A stretch of 64,000 nt of DNA from Rhodanobacter sp. FDAARGOS 1247 (GTDB lineage Bacteria; Pseudomonadota; Gammaproteobacteria; Xanthomonadales; Rhodanobacteraceae). A model generated the notes under the pieces. That model was not told where the DNA came from. It saw only the letters and a program-made list of their open reading frames with translations, and did no database searches. The stretch is from positions 3,658,001-3,722,000 of the forward strand of contig NZ_CP069535.1 in assembly GCF_016889805.1 (NCBI RefSeq), written 5' to 3'. Made by a program: the position numbers and the translations under genes. Positions 55,548-64,000 of the stretch are shown here, one piece after another (within the stretch, counting starts at the first letter, position 1; each line of letters opens with the position of its first letter).

Positions 55548-56669
55548 ATGAGTGAAAACCCCTCGCTCGCGCCCAGCGCGCGCTATCACGAAGGCGTCGC
55601 CGCGCACCGCTGGGAGTCCGACCCGACCCAGCTGGCGCTGCTGCCCGAGTTCGATCGCATGCACGCGGCGCTGTGCGCCGCACCGGCCAGCGACAGCGGC
55701 CTGTTCGGCCGGCTGAAATCCCTGCTCGGCAACGACGAGCCACCCGCGCCGGTGCCGGGCCTGTACCTGTGGGGCACGGTCGGCCGCGGCAAGACCTTCC
55801 TGATGGACCTGTTCGCCGCCAGCCTGCCGCATGGCGTGGTGCTGCGCCGGCACTTCCATCGCTTCATGGGCGAAGTGCACGACAGCCTGCGCCAGCTCGG
55901 CGAGCGGCAGAGCCCGCTGGTCGAGGTCGCCGCGGGGATCGCCGCCCGCTGCCGGGTGCTGTGCCTGGACGAATTCCTGGTCAACGACATCGGCGACGCG
56001 ATGATCCTGGCCAACCTGCTCGACGCGCTGTTCGAGCGTGGCGTCACCCTGGTCACCACCTCCAACACCGCGCCGTCGAACCTGTACCGGGACGGACTGC
56101 AACGCGCGCGTTTCCTGCCCGCGATCGCGCTGATCGAACGGCAATGCCACGTGGTGGAGATGGCCTCCTCGCGCGACTGGCGCCTGCGCGCGCTGACCCA
56201 GGCCTCGGTCTACCTGACCCCGCCGGGTGCCGAGGCGCATCGCACGCTGGAAAAGATCTTCGCCAGCCAGGCCGGTGACGACGTGGAGCAGGATGGCCAG
56301 CTGCACGTCAACGGTCGCGACATCCCGTTCCGCAAGCGCGCCGACGGCGTGCTGTGGTTCGAGTTCGGCGCCTTGTGCGAAGGCCCGCGGGCGGTGGCCG
56401 ACTACATCGCACTGGCCAAGGCCGGCCCGGCGATCATCATCTCCAACGTGCCGCAGTTCACCGTGTACAGCGAGGACGCGGCGAAGCGCTTCGTGCAATT
56501 GGTGGACGAGTTCTACGACCGCCACGTGAAACTGGTGCTGTCCGCCGCCGCGCCGATCACCGAGCTGTACGACGGCGAGCGGCTGCGCGCGGAATTCGGC
56601 CGCACCGAGTCGCGCCTGATCGAGATGCAGAGCGAGGAATACCTGGCCCTGCCGCATCGGCCGGAATGA
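55548..56669 (+). CDS. zapE: Cell division ATPase ZapE (AFG1-like)
   Basis: 373 residues, the usual length. It has an AFG1/ZapE P-loop ATPase: Walker A GTVGRGKT (76-83) in LYLWGTVGRGKTFLMDLF, RRHFHRFMGEVHDSL, Walker B in CLDEFLVNDIGDAMIL, TTSNTAPSNLYRDGLQRARFLPAI and the late VKLVLSAAAPITELYDGERLRAEFGRTESRLIEMQSEEYL. ZapE binds FtsZ and acts on the division ring late in division, mainly under low oxygen or heat in E. coli. It follows the hydrolase gene. It ends 15 bp from a convergent membrane protein gene, with no terminator seen between. Confidence 0.94.
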   Translation: MSENPSLAPSARYHEGVAAHRWESDPTQLALLPEFDRMHAALCAAPASDSGLFGRLKSLLGNDEPPAPVPGLYLWGTVGRGKTFLMDLFAASLPHGVVLRRHFHRFMGEVHDSLRQLGERQSPLVEVAAGIAARCRVLCLDEFLVNDIGDAMILANLLDALFERGVTLVTTSNTAPSNLYRDGLQRARFLPAIALIERQCHVVEMASSRDWRLRALTQASVYLTPPGAEAHRTLEKIFASQAGDDVEQDGQLHVNGRDIPFRKRADGVLWFEFGALCEGPRAVADYIALAKAGPAIIISNVPQFTVYSEDAAKRFVQLVDEFYDRHVKLVLSAAAPITELYDGERLRAEFGRTESRLIEMQSEEYLALPHRPE

Positions 56670-56684
56670 ACCGGCGCGCCCCCG

Positions 56685-57227
56685 TTACAACGAGGTCGCG
56701 ATGCCCGGATGGCTGCGCTGGAAACGCCGGTGATGGATCAGCAGGCCGGTGAAGTACACGATGTAGTAGCCCACCAGCAGGCCGATCACCAGCAGCGTCA
56801 ACGGGGTCAGCGCGTGGCCCATCGGCTGCATCGCCGCGGCGCCGCCCGCCGTCGCCTGCATCTGCCACGTCTCGAACAGGCGCCAGGCCAGCCGGCCGAG
56901 CAGCAGGGCGGTGAGCAGGGCGCCGATCCACGGATTGGGCACGTAGCAATCGCCCTTGACCGGGTCGATCTCGAAGCGGGTCAGGCGCAGGCCGACCAGG
57001 CCCACCGCGCCACCGATCAGGACGCCGCCCAGCAGCCCTTCGGCCAGCGCCAGCCGCTGCAGTCCGCTGAGCGCCATCAGGCCGCCGAGGATCACGAAGA
57101 TCACGATGCGGGCGATCATCCGCTTGCGCCGGATCGGCTGGCGGCCGAACTGCCGGCTCACGCGCTTCCAGACCATCCAGGCCAGCACCGGCAGCATGAT
57201 CAGGTAACTCGTCATGTGAAGAGGCAT
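56685..57227 (-). CDS. DUF1453-like membrane protein
   Basis: 180 residues from ATG 57227; a GTG three codons earlier (57236) is also possible. Four to five membrane helices are visible: YLIMLPVLAWMVWKRVSRQFGRQPI, IARIVIFVILGGLMALSG, GGVLIGGAVGLVGLRLTRFEI and, at the end, LTLLVIGLLVGYYIVYFTGLLIHHRRF. The segment LRLTRFEIDPVKGDCYVPNPWIGALLTALLLGRL has the pattern of the CcdC/DUF1453 group. The function is unknown. It lies downstream of the outer-membrane barrel gene on the same strand, with 113 bp between, and is convergent with zapE. A perfect palindrome TGACATGTGTCA at 57312-57323 lies about 85-97 bp before its start. Confidence 0.72.
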   Translation of the reverse strand: MPLHMTSYLIMLPVLAWMVWKRVSRQFGRQPIRRKRMIARIVIFVILGGLMALSGLQRLALAEGLLGGVLIGGAVGLVGLRLTRFEIDPVKGDCYVPNPWIGALLTALLLGRLAWRLFETWQMQATAGGAAAMQPMGHALTPLTLLVIGLLVGYYIVYFTGLLIHHRRFQRSHPGIATSL

Positions 57228-57311
57228 CGCACTCACCGTGTGGATAAACAGGCTGCAAGCTTAGACGAGTAACCCGACCGCTGACGACTGACGCGCCCCC
57301 TTGATTGCGGA

Positions 57312-57323
57312 TGACATGTGTCA
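57312..57323. promoter_or_regulatory. Palindrome TGACATGTGTCA in the promoter region of the DUF1453-like gene
   Basis: A perfect 12-bp palindrome between the barrel-protein stop and the membrane-protein start. No matching regulator is known from the window; it could be chance. Confidence 0.25.
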
Positions 57324-57340
57324 CCCGCGGCCGCACAGGA

Positions 57341-58756
57341 TCAGAGGGGATAGCCGACGGACAGCATGAACGTGTTGTTCCAGTATCCGGCGCTGCCGGT
57401 ACTGACGCTGGAGGCCGCCGAACTGCGTCCCAGCGCGAAGCGGAGCCGGCCGTTGTGCGGCAGGCGGCCATCGAGCGACAGGTTCGCCGCATAGATGCTC
57501 GCTGGCGCACCGTCGATGAACTGCCGACCGGCCCCGGCGGTGGCCCGCAGCTTCCAGCCCGGATTGAGTGCGTACACGCCGACCAGGCTGAATTGGGCCA
57601 TGCGATAGCGTTCGGGATTGAAATAGATCCCCCGTCCGGGCCGACTGCTGCGGAATGCCCGCGCGGACAGCTCCGCGCCCACGGCAGCCGTGGTGTCGGG
57701 AATGTCGCAAGGGCTCAGCAAGATGCGCAAGCTGCCGCCGTCGCGCCGGTTGCCATCGCTGAACTCCTGGCGATACGCCGCGGGCAGCACGTACCAGTGC
57801 GTGGATGGACGGAGGCTCGCACCGAGACTGAAGGTGTCGTAGTTCAGGCGGTGGTCGATCGCCGCCACCGACAGGAGCGGCGCACGTTCCACCGCCGCGT
57901 TGAAGCCGAGGTTGTCGCCAGGCTGCAGCGCCCAGCTGACGTGGCCCTGCAGGTACTGCCAGCCGCCCGCGCGGCCCGGGCCCAGTTCGAGATCGACCTG
58001 GTGGAGGTCACCGATGCGCCATTGCGAGGTCACCGACAAGCGGTTCACCCGCCGTGCAAGCTGCTCATCCGCCACCCGGTTCGACTCGGCAGCCAGGCCC
58101 CAGGCCTGGGCCCATGCGCCGGTGGCGAACGTGGCAAAGCGGAACGCGCTGCCGATGGTGTAGACGCTGAGACCCTCATTGTCATGGCTGTAACCGAGGC
58201 TGCCCTCCAGCCGCGGTGCGAGGGAGTAACGCATGTCGTCGTGCAACAGCCGGTATTGCCTGCCGACACGGCCGCTGCCCGGGGTTGGCGATACGGCCTG
58301 CAGGTAGGCCGTGCTCCGGTCCTGCCAGCCAAGCGACTGGGCGGCACGCAGCAGCTGCACCGTGGGCCGAAGCTGGCCTTTGGCGAAGGGCGCCACCAGC
58401 GCATAGGCCGCGCGGGGACGATCCTGCGCATTGAGCGACTGTGCCAGCCCGGTATCAGCGGCCTGCCGTGCCGGCTCGTCAGCGGCGTGCGCGCGCGCCA
58501 TCCGGAACGCCGTTTCCGCGGCGGGATAGTCGCCCAGCCAGAGCACGGCCTGACCCAGGCCCATCGCCGCGGCGTACGCGTCCTCGCGTTCGCCATCCGG
58601 GTGCGCCAGCGCGGCGGCGAACAACAGCCGCGCCTGCCCGGGCTGTCCGGCCACGAGCGCGGCGCGGCCCTCGCGGATGTTGACCGCCATCGGTGTCGTG
58701 CCGGCGTGGGCGACGGTGGCCAGCAGCAACGGCAGCAGCGCCAGGTACGCCCTCAT
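57341..58756 (-). CDS. Outer-membrane beta-barrel protein with N-terminal TPR region (PgaA/YaiO-like)
   Basis: 471 residues. The signal peptide ends near ATVAHA (about 18). Then come three TPR-like helical repeats (about 25-170, AVNIREGRAALVAGQPGQARLLFAAALAHP, DYPAAETAFRMARA) and a C-terminal beta barrel (about 190-471), ending NNTFMLSVGYPL with the aromatic/leucine end typical for barrel insertion. The layout matches exporters of secreted polysaccharide such as PgaA, or the YaiO family paired with the YaiP glycosyltransferase. The start overlaps the upstream glycosyltransferase by 4 bp (ATGA), so the two work as a pair. The deacetylase (PgaB) and PgaD parts of a full pga operon are not present. 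The polymer is therefore unknown. Confidence 0.8.
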   Translation of the reverse strand: MRAYLALLPLLLATVAHAGTTPMAVNIREGRAALVAGQPGQARLLFAAALAHPDGEREDAYAAAMGLGQAVLWLGDYPAAETAFRMARAHAADEPARQAADTGLAQSLNAQDRPRAAYALVAPFAKGQLRPTVQLLRAAQSLGWQDRSTAYLQAVSPTPGSGRVGRQYRLLHDDMRYSLAPRLEGSLGYSHDNEGLSVYTIGSAFRFATFATGAWAQAWGLAAESNRVADEQLARRVNRLSVTSQWRIGDLHQVDLELGPGRAGGWQYLQGHVSWALQPGDNLGFNAAVERAPLLSVAAIDHRLNYDTFSLGASLRPSTHWYVLPAAYRQEFSDGNRRDGGSLRILLSPCDIPDTTAAVGAELSARAFRSSRPGRGIYFNPERYRMAQFSLVGVYALNPGWKLRATAGAGRQFIDGAPASIYAANLSLDGRLPHNGRLRFALGRSSAASSVSTGSAGYWNNTFMLSVGYPL

Positions 58757-60148
58757 TTGGTACCCCAGTGCTTGCGCAGATTGAGCAATTCGGACAGGTA
58801 GCCCGCCACGCAACCGGGCTGCAGCACGACGCCGTAGAACAGCGAATAGACAATGAACCCCACCGGATTGCGGCGCACCTTGAGTCCCTGCGCCTTGAAC
58901 ATCCGCGACTGGATGAAGAACATCAGGTAGTTGACGACGCATGCCAGCGGCAGCACCAGCAAGGTCATCGGACCTGCCACCCAGTAGATGCCGAACAGCG
59001 CCAGCACCATGCCCGGGATGAAGAACAGGGTATAGACCAGGTCCATGTAGGGAAACAGCAGGTTCCACCAGATGAAGATCGTGCTCATGCGCCAGCGGAA
59101 CAACAGGCGGCCATGCATCTTGAACGCCTCGATCAGCCCGCGCGACCAGCGCTGCCGTTGCCGGATGAACTGCCGGAACGTGGTGGGCGCGTTGGTGAAG
59201 GAAATCGCATCCTCGCAGTAACCCACCCGATGACCCTGGTCGAGGATGGCCCAGGTCAGCACGATGTCCTCGCCTACCGACTCCGGCCAGCCGCCGAGCT
59301 CGCGCAGCACATCGGTGCGATACAGCGAGAAGGCGCCCTGCGCCACCAGGGTGCCCTGGAACAGGCTCTGCAGCCGCTTGATCGCGGCAATGCCGTGGAA
59401 GTAATCCCACTCCTGGATTTTCGTGACCAGGTTGTAGCGTGAATTGCGCAGCAGCACGCAGCCGGCCACGGCCGCCGTGTTCGGTGGATCGCTGAGGAAG
59501 CGCCCGACCAGGTGCCTCAGCGCATCCCGGTACAGATACGAATCGCCGTCCAGGGTGATCGTCAGCGAGTGACTGGCCAGCTTGAGGCCCTCGTTCAGCG
59601 CGTTGGCCTTGCCCCCGTTCTGCGCCAGGTCGATCACCCGCAGCCACGGATAATTGACACCCGCCAACAACGCTCCGGTGGCATCGGTCGAGCCGTCGTT
59701 GATCACCAGCACCTCGAGTGGCGCGGGGTAGTCCTGTTTGTCCAGGCTGGCGAGCGTGGACAGGATCGAATCCTGCTCGTTGTAGGCGGCCACCAGCACG
59801 GTGATGCCGGGAAAGGGCGTGATCACGACCCGTCGCGGACGGCGGTCGAGCAACAGGCCCAGGACCAGGAACGCGTTCATGAACCCGGGCAGGATCGCGA
59901 TGCCGAAAATGACCAGGCGGGCAAGCAGGCCGCCCAGCACCAGCGACAGCTCATCGATCCAGCGTTGCGCCAGCACATACGAAACCACCGCACGCCACCG
60001 ACACCAGCAGCGTGATGGCGAACTTCGTGCGCACTGACAGATAGCGTTGCCGGTGGCCGTTGCCCACGGCCGCCACCGTGCCCGAGGCCCCGAGGGAGGC
60101 ATCCAGCGTCGGTCTCATGAACTCGCGGGCGTGCAGGTTCTTGTGCAT
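58753..60148 (-). CDS. Membrane glycosyltransferase family 2 (PgaC/YaiP-like), apparent frameshift at the N terminus
   Basis: The catalytic part is intact and in one frame up to about 59990: FPGITVLVAAYNEQDSIL, VINDGSTDATGALL, LDGDSYLYRDAL (DxD), GGWPESVGEDIVLTWAIL (ED) and RQRQRWSRGLIEAF (QxxRW), with about four membrane helices. It is the processive GT2 type that makes beta-linked polysaccharide. The N terminus is broken. The natural beginning (MHKNLHAREF, then LSVRTKFAITLLVSVA) is in another frame and switches to SYVLAQRWIDEL near 59985-60005. The single-frame start at 60102 is arginine/serine-rich and unlike a real N terminus. ATG 60148 fits the promoter at 60202-60230. A sequencing error or a real mutation are both possible. 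It overlaps the barrel gene by 4 bp. Confidence 0.75.
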
Positions 60149-60201
60149 GGTGTGTGGACGATCCGGCCAGTGAGGGTGGGAGAAGTCCGCAGCCATCCGC
60201 G

Positions 60202-60230
60202 GCGATCGGTTCTTGACCGATCGCTGTCAA
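60202..60230 (-). promoter_or_regulatory. Glycosyltransferase promoter with embedded inverted repeat
   Basis: On the minus strand a perfect TTGACA (-35) lies at 60230-60225. The -10 position 17 bp on reads GATCGC, a poor match. The inverted repeat GCGATCGGT-N5-ACCGATCGC fills exactly the spacer and -10 region (60202-60224). A repressor bound there would block RNA polymerase, and the hairpin could also form at the transcript start. The predicted transcript begins near 60195, before ATG 60148. Confidence 0.5.
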
Positions 60231-60280
60231 TGGCGTCGTGGAGCATTGCTGGAGGACCGCGCCGATCCGCGGCCCCGTTC

Positions 60281-60296
60281 TGTGACGCGGCTCACA
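60281..60296. promoter_or_regulatory. Perfect Clp/CRP site upstream of the glycosyltransferase operon
   Basis: TGTGACGCGGCTCACA matches TGTGA-N6-TCACA at all ten conserved bases. Its centre is about 93 bp before the predicted transcription start, one of the helical-phase positions used by CRP class I activators. In Xanthomonads Clp is inactivated by cyclic-di-GMP; that link here is inference. Confidence 0.65.
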
Positions 60297-60520
60297 TCAC
60301 CAAGCACTTGTCATGCCAGATTCGACTGACAGATGGAGCGGGGAATTCCGGCACGGCGCCGCCATGCCGCCCACGCTGGGCGAAGGCCGATCGCAGCTGG
60401 CTTGCAGGGCTCATGGCCAAGCGCCCGATACGACGCAGTCGGGCACAAATGGACTCGGTTGACCCCGCGCGTCCCGCTTCCGGAGGCTCCCCGACGAGAT
60501 GTCGCCTCGGACCGCCTGGA

Positions 60521-61264
60521 CTACTTCGCCTTGCCTTGGTTGGCCACCGCGGCCATTTTCGCGGCGATCGCCTCGGCGTCGCCGAGGTAGTAGTGGCGCA
60601 GCGGCTTCAGCTCGTCGTCGAATTCATAGACCAGCGGCACGCCGTTGGGGATGTTCAACTCGACGATCGCCTCGTCGGAGATGCCGTCCAGGTACTTCAC
60701 CAGCGCCCGCAGCGAGTTGCCGTGCGCGGCCACCAGCACGCGCTGGCCGGCACGGATCGCCGGCGCCAGCACCTGGTGCCAGTACGGCAGCACGCGCTCC
60801 ACGGTGTCCTTCAGGCATTCGGTGTCGGGGATGTCCTTCGGGTCGAGCTTCGCGTAGCGCGGATCGTGCACCGACTCGTTGGCGGCGCGATCCAGCGGCG
60901 GCGGCGGGATGTCGTAGCTGCGGCGCCAGATCTTCACCTGGTCCTCGCCGTACTTCAGCGCGGTCTCGGCCTTGTTGAGGCCGGTGAGGCCGCCGTAGTG
61001 ACGCTCGTTAAGGCGCCAGTCGGTGACCACCGGCAGCCACATCAGGCCCATCTCGTCCTGTACGCCCCACAGCGTGCGCACCGCGCGCTTGAGCACCGAG
61101 GTATGCGCCACGTCGAAGCTGTAGCCGCCTTCGGTCAGCAGCCGGCCCGCCTCACGCGCCTCGGCCATGCCCTGCTCGGTGAGATCGACGTCGGCCCAAC
61201 CGCTGAAGCGGTTGTCGAGGTTCCACTGCGATTGGCCGTGGCGGATCAGGACGAGCTTGTGCAT
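60521..61264 (-). CDS. gpmA: 2,3-bisphosphoglycerate-dependent phosphoglycerate mutase
   Basis: 247 residues, matching the 250-residue E. coli enzyme. It interconverts 3- and 2-phosphoglycerate in glycolysis and gluconeogenesis. The phosphohistidine motif [10 protein letters not shown] lies at residues 5-14. Also present are [45 protein letters not shown] and the second catalytic His in [18 protein letters not shown] start at ATG 61264 gives the canonical N terminus [10 protein letters not shown]; a longer reading from 61324 is rejected. It is divergent from the exported repeat protein and otherwise monocistronic. Confidence 0.96.
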   Translation of the reverse strand: MHKLVLIRHGQSQWNLDNRFSGWADVDLTEQGMAEAREAGRLLTEGGYSFDVAHTSVLKRAVRTLWGVQDEMGLMWLPVVTDWRLNERHYGGLTGLNKAETALKYGEDQVKIWRRSYDIPPPPLDRAANESVHDPRYAKLDPKDIPDTECLKDTVERVLPYWHQVLAPAIRAGQRVLVAAHGNSLRALVKYLDGISDEAIVELNIPNGVPLVYEFDDELKPLRHYYLGDAEAIAAKMAAVANQGKAK

Positions 61265-61410
61265 GGGATGCTCAACAGAAGGGAATAAAGCGGGAATGGT
61301 GCAGGCCGACCCCGCTGTCGTCAAACGCGGCCCCTGCCACAGGTCATGCTAAACCTGCCGACCGCGCGGGGCATCCTAATGCCGGTACCTACCCACTCAA
61401 GGAGATTGTC

Positions 61411-62070
61411 ATGCGTCGATTCCCCACCCTTCTGATGTTCGGCACGCTGGCGCTGGGCCTGCCACTGCTGGCGGCCGCGCACGACGGCGACATCGACAAG
61501 GTCAACGGCGCGGTGCGCGTGGAAGCCGGCCAGCAGGCGGGTGACGTCAGCACGGTCAACGGCGCGGTCCACGTCGGCGACAACGCCGTGGTGAAGGAAG
61601 CCAGCACCGTCAACGGCGCGGTCGAACTGGGCGCGAAGGCGCAGGCCACCGAGCTGGGCACCGTCAATGGCTCGATCAGCCTGGCCAGCGGCAGCCGGGT
61701 CAGCGGCAAGGTGGATGCGGTCAACGGCGCGATCCGTCTGGATCAGGGCGCCGATGTCGGCGGCCGGGTGGAGAACGTCAACGGCGCGATCGTGCTGGAC
61801 GCCGCCCACGTCGCCGGCGGCATCGGCACCGTTTCGGGCGACATCACCGTGGGCGCGAACTCGCGTGTCGAGGGCGGCATCCTGGTCGACAAGAGCCACA
61901 GCTGGTTCAGCGGCAACAGTCACACGCCGGTGGTGGTGATCGGCCCGCACGCGGTGGTGCAGGGCACGCTGGAGTTCAAGCGCGAGGTGGTGCTGAAGGT
62001 CAGCGACAGCGCGCAGATCGGCCCGGTGAAGGGCGCCACGGCGGTGAAGTTCAGCGGCGCCACGCCGTAA
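61411..62070 (+). CDS. Exported 18-19-residue repeat protein (bactofilin-like beta-solenoid)
   Basis: 219 residues from ATG 61411, with AAGGAG 6-7 nt upstream. The signal peptide ends near LLAAA (about 23). The mature part is about seven tandem repeats of 18-19 residues, each starting VNGA or VNGS (VNGAVRVEAG, VNGAVHVGDN, VNGAVELGAK, VNGSISLASG, VNGAIRLDQG, VNGAIVLDAA, VSGDITVGAN). This is the periodicity of a narrow right-handed beta-solenoid, as in bactofilins and other polymer-forming proteins. Those are cytoplasmic, whereas this one has a clear signal peptide. A C-terminal block with GPHAVVQGTLEFKREVVLKVSDSAQIGPV continues the pattern. The function is unknown; a structural role in the envelope is inference. 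Confidence 0.82.
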   Translation: MRRFPTLLMFGTLALGLPLLAAAHDGDIDKVNGAVRVEAGQQAGDVSTVNGAVHVGDNAVVKEASTVNGAVELGAKAQATELGTVNGSISLASGSRVSGKVDAVNGAIRLDQGADVGGRVENVNGAIVLDAAHVAGGIGTVSGDITVGANSRVEGGILVDKSHSWFSGNSHTPVVVIGPHAVVQGTLEFKREVVLKVSDSAQIGPVKGATAVKFSGATP

Positions 62071-62085
62071 GGCAGGAGTGATGGG

Positions 62086-62139
62086 AGAGGAGTGAGAGAG
62101 AGAGAGCAGGACGTTCGCTGGCTTTTCTCTCACTCCTCT
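62086..62139. terminator. Long inverted repeat between convergent genes
   Basis: 14-bp perfect arms (AGAGGAGTGAGAGA at 62086-62099 and complement at 62126-62139) around a 26-nt loop containing GA repeats. It lies between the repeat-protein gene and hemF, which converge, and probably terminates both. Confidence 0.65.
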
Positions 62140-62156
62140 TCACTCATTTCCCGCTT

Positions 62157-63095
<939 letters not shown>

Positions 63096-63178
63096 TTAGC
63101 AAGTGCGATCCGCGCGGGCGCTGCGACGCGGCGCCGCGGACGCCTGCGCTGGATCAGGGCGCGCGCGGCGCGCGCATG

Positions 63179-63883
63179 TCAGCTCAGCCGCTCGGCCATC
63201 CGCCGGTTGCCGGTCAGCGCGGCCCAGCGCGCACCGACGTCGATCCACATCAGGTAGCTGGCCTCGATCAGCAGGCGGCCAAGCGTGCGTGGCCGCAGCG
63301 AAAGCGTGGACTCGGCGGCGACCGGCTGTCCGTCGAAGCCCAGCCGCCTGGCCAGCATGCCGCAGCGCGCGAGGTGGTAGCGACTGGTCAGCAGGGCCAC
63401 CGGCGGCAGCTCGCCGGTGGCCGAGTCGATCCGCAACAGCTGGCGCGCGTGGCGCAGGTTCTCCAGCGAGTCCACCGAATCCTGTTCCAGTTCCATGCGC
63501 ACGGCGCCGGCCAGGCCATGTCGCCGCAGCCAGTCCTCGCCGGCCGCCGCCTCGCTCTGCGTCCCGCCGCTGTAACCGCCCAGCAGCAGCAGGTGATCGG
63601 TGTGCCTCTGTTCGACCAGCGCCAGCGCGCGGCGCAGGCGTTGCCGGTAGTCCGGACCCGGCGCGTCGCGCACCAGCTGGCGACCAAACACCAGCACGAT
63701 CATCCGCCGCGGCGGCTGCAGCGGGCTGCGTGCGGCGACCCGGCAGACGTGGACCAGATAGCCCAGCCAGACCAGCCCCGCACTGAGCACCAGGGTCAGC
63801 AAGGTGACCAGCGCCGCGTGTTGCACGTCGCGATCGCGCAGGTAGCGCCAGGGACTTCGGGAGGTAGGCGGATGGGCTTGCAC
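63179..63883 (-). CDS. YdcF-family (DUF218) membrane protein
   Basis: 234 residues from GTG 63883. One N-terminal membrane helix (about 21-48, AALVTLLTLVLSAGLVWLGYLVHV) is followed by a DUF218 domain: IVLVFGRQLV, YRQRLRRALALVEQ, HLLLLGGYSGGTQSEAAAG, ELEQDSVDSLENLRHARQLL and ALLTSRYHLARCGMLARRLGF. Relatives such as ElyC and SanA affect envelope polysaccharide metabolism. This one has the short YdcF/SanA form with the domain probably facing the periplasm. The exact function is unknown. The last 117 bp of the window upstream of it hold no recognisable gene. Confidence 0.87.
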   Translation of the reverse strand: MQAHPPTSRSPWRYLRDRDVQHAALVTLLTLVLSAGLVWLGYLVHVCRVAARSPLQPPRRMIVLVFGRQLVRDAPGPDYRQRLRRALALVEQRHTDHLLLLGGYSGGTQSEAAAGEDWLRRHGLAGAVRMELEQDSVDSLENLRHARQLLRIDSATGELPPVALLTSRYHLARCGMLARRLGFDGQPVAAESTLSLRPRTLGRLLIEASYLMWIDVGARWAALTGNRRMAERLS

Positions 63884-64000
63884 GGGAGACCGGGGCGGCG
63901 GGAACGATGCGGCCTAGTTTCGCACGCCTGTTCGCGACATCTTCATGCCGTCGCCGTCACGCTCTGCGCTCGCATGCACAGGCTAGGCATTCCGCCGGGT

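Larger units (their letters stand above)
60149..60520. other. 372-bp region between the glycosyltransferase start and gpmA
   Basis: No gene. Both neighbouring genes are on the minus strand, so this is the glycosyltransferase operon promoter plus the 3' flank of gpmA. It contains a perfect Clp palindrome (60281-60296), a consensus -35 TTGACA (minus strand, 60225-60230) and a 9-bp inverted repeat (60202-60224). Confidence 0.75.

Noticed and set aside
57341-60148. A complete pgaABCD operon
   Set aside because: Only a GT2 enzyme and a TPR-barrel protein are present. No PgaB deacetylase or PgaD is found, and the pair fits YaiP/YaiO as well.

Overview
The window is a high-GC (about two thirds G+C by eye), gene-dense chromosomal segment from a gammaproteobacterium of the Xanthomonadales/Lysobacterales, most likely Rhodanobacteraceae (Rhodanobacter/Dyella type). 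The evidence is a type II secretion operon in the Xanthomonas xps order (E-F-G-H-I-J-K-L-M-N-D), CRP/Clp-type TGTGA-N6-TCACA sites, GGGAATCGGGAATC-type dispersed repeats, and a monomeric isocitrate dehydrogenase. I see no integrase, transposase, phage gene, tRNA, rRNA or CRISPR array. The species is not determined.

Layout. 1-2.4 kb: end of dbpA, an exported glutaminyl-peptide cyclotransferase, a BaiN-like flavoprotein. 3.3-6.1 kb: a secreted sedolisin protease behind a long upstream region with a Clp-like site and promoter. 6.2-11.5 kb: a CHASE-PAS-GGDEF-EAL protein and HrpB helicase. 11.6-22.95 kb (minus strand): the complete gspE-to-gspD operon. 23.3-26.1 kb: an ExeM/NucH-type extracellular nuclease divergent from gspE. 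26.3-30.3 kb: a trimeric autotransporter adhesin with a recent 1,368-bp internal tandem duplication. 30.5-32.95 kb: a two-gene operon of a small exported protein and a secreted HExxH metalloprotease. 33.4-44.9 kb: housekeeping and stress genes (TatD, RluE-type pseudouridine synthase, exported methyltransferase-like protein, NYN protein, glutathione-dependent formaldehyde dehydrogenase, LysR regulator, aldo/keto reductase, TraB/GumN protein, icd, small proteins, a LysM protein). 45-53 kb: an MdtABC-like RND efflux operon. 53.4-56.7 kb: cytochrome c5-type protein, AcpH, alpha/beta hydrolase, ZapE. 56.7-60.15 kb: a DUF1453-like membrane protein and a polysaccharide glycosyltransferase/outer-membrane-barrel pair whose promoter region has a perfect Clp palindrome. 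60.5-64 kb: gpmA, an exported 18-19-residue repeat protein, hemF and a YdcF-family protein.

How the genes fit together. The type II secretion machine lies close to three likely substrates (sedolisin, ExeM-type nuclease, metalloprotease), all with signal peptides. The strongest anomaly is inside that machine. In gspG, gspH and gspI the start codons are kept in translationally coupled positions, but dispersed palindromic repeats are inserted in frame between the first codons and the prepilin cleavage site. This gives leaders of 72, 65 and 38 residues instead of the usual 5-10. In gspI no internal ATG, GTG or TTG can bypass the insert. Other oddities are a GspE without its tetracysteine zinc motif, a Gly-rich insertion in GspD, an EML in place of EAL in the c-di-GMP protein, and an apparent frameshift at the N terminus of the glycosyltransferase.
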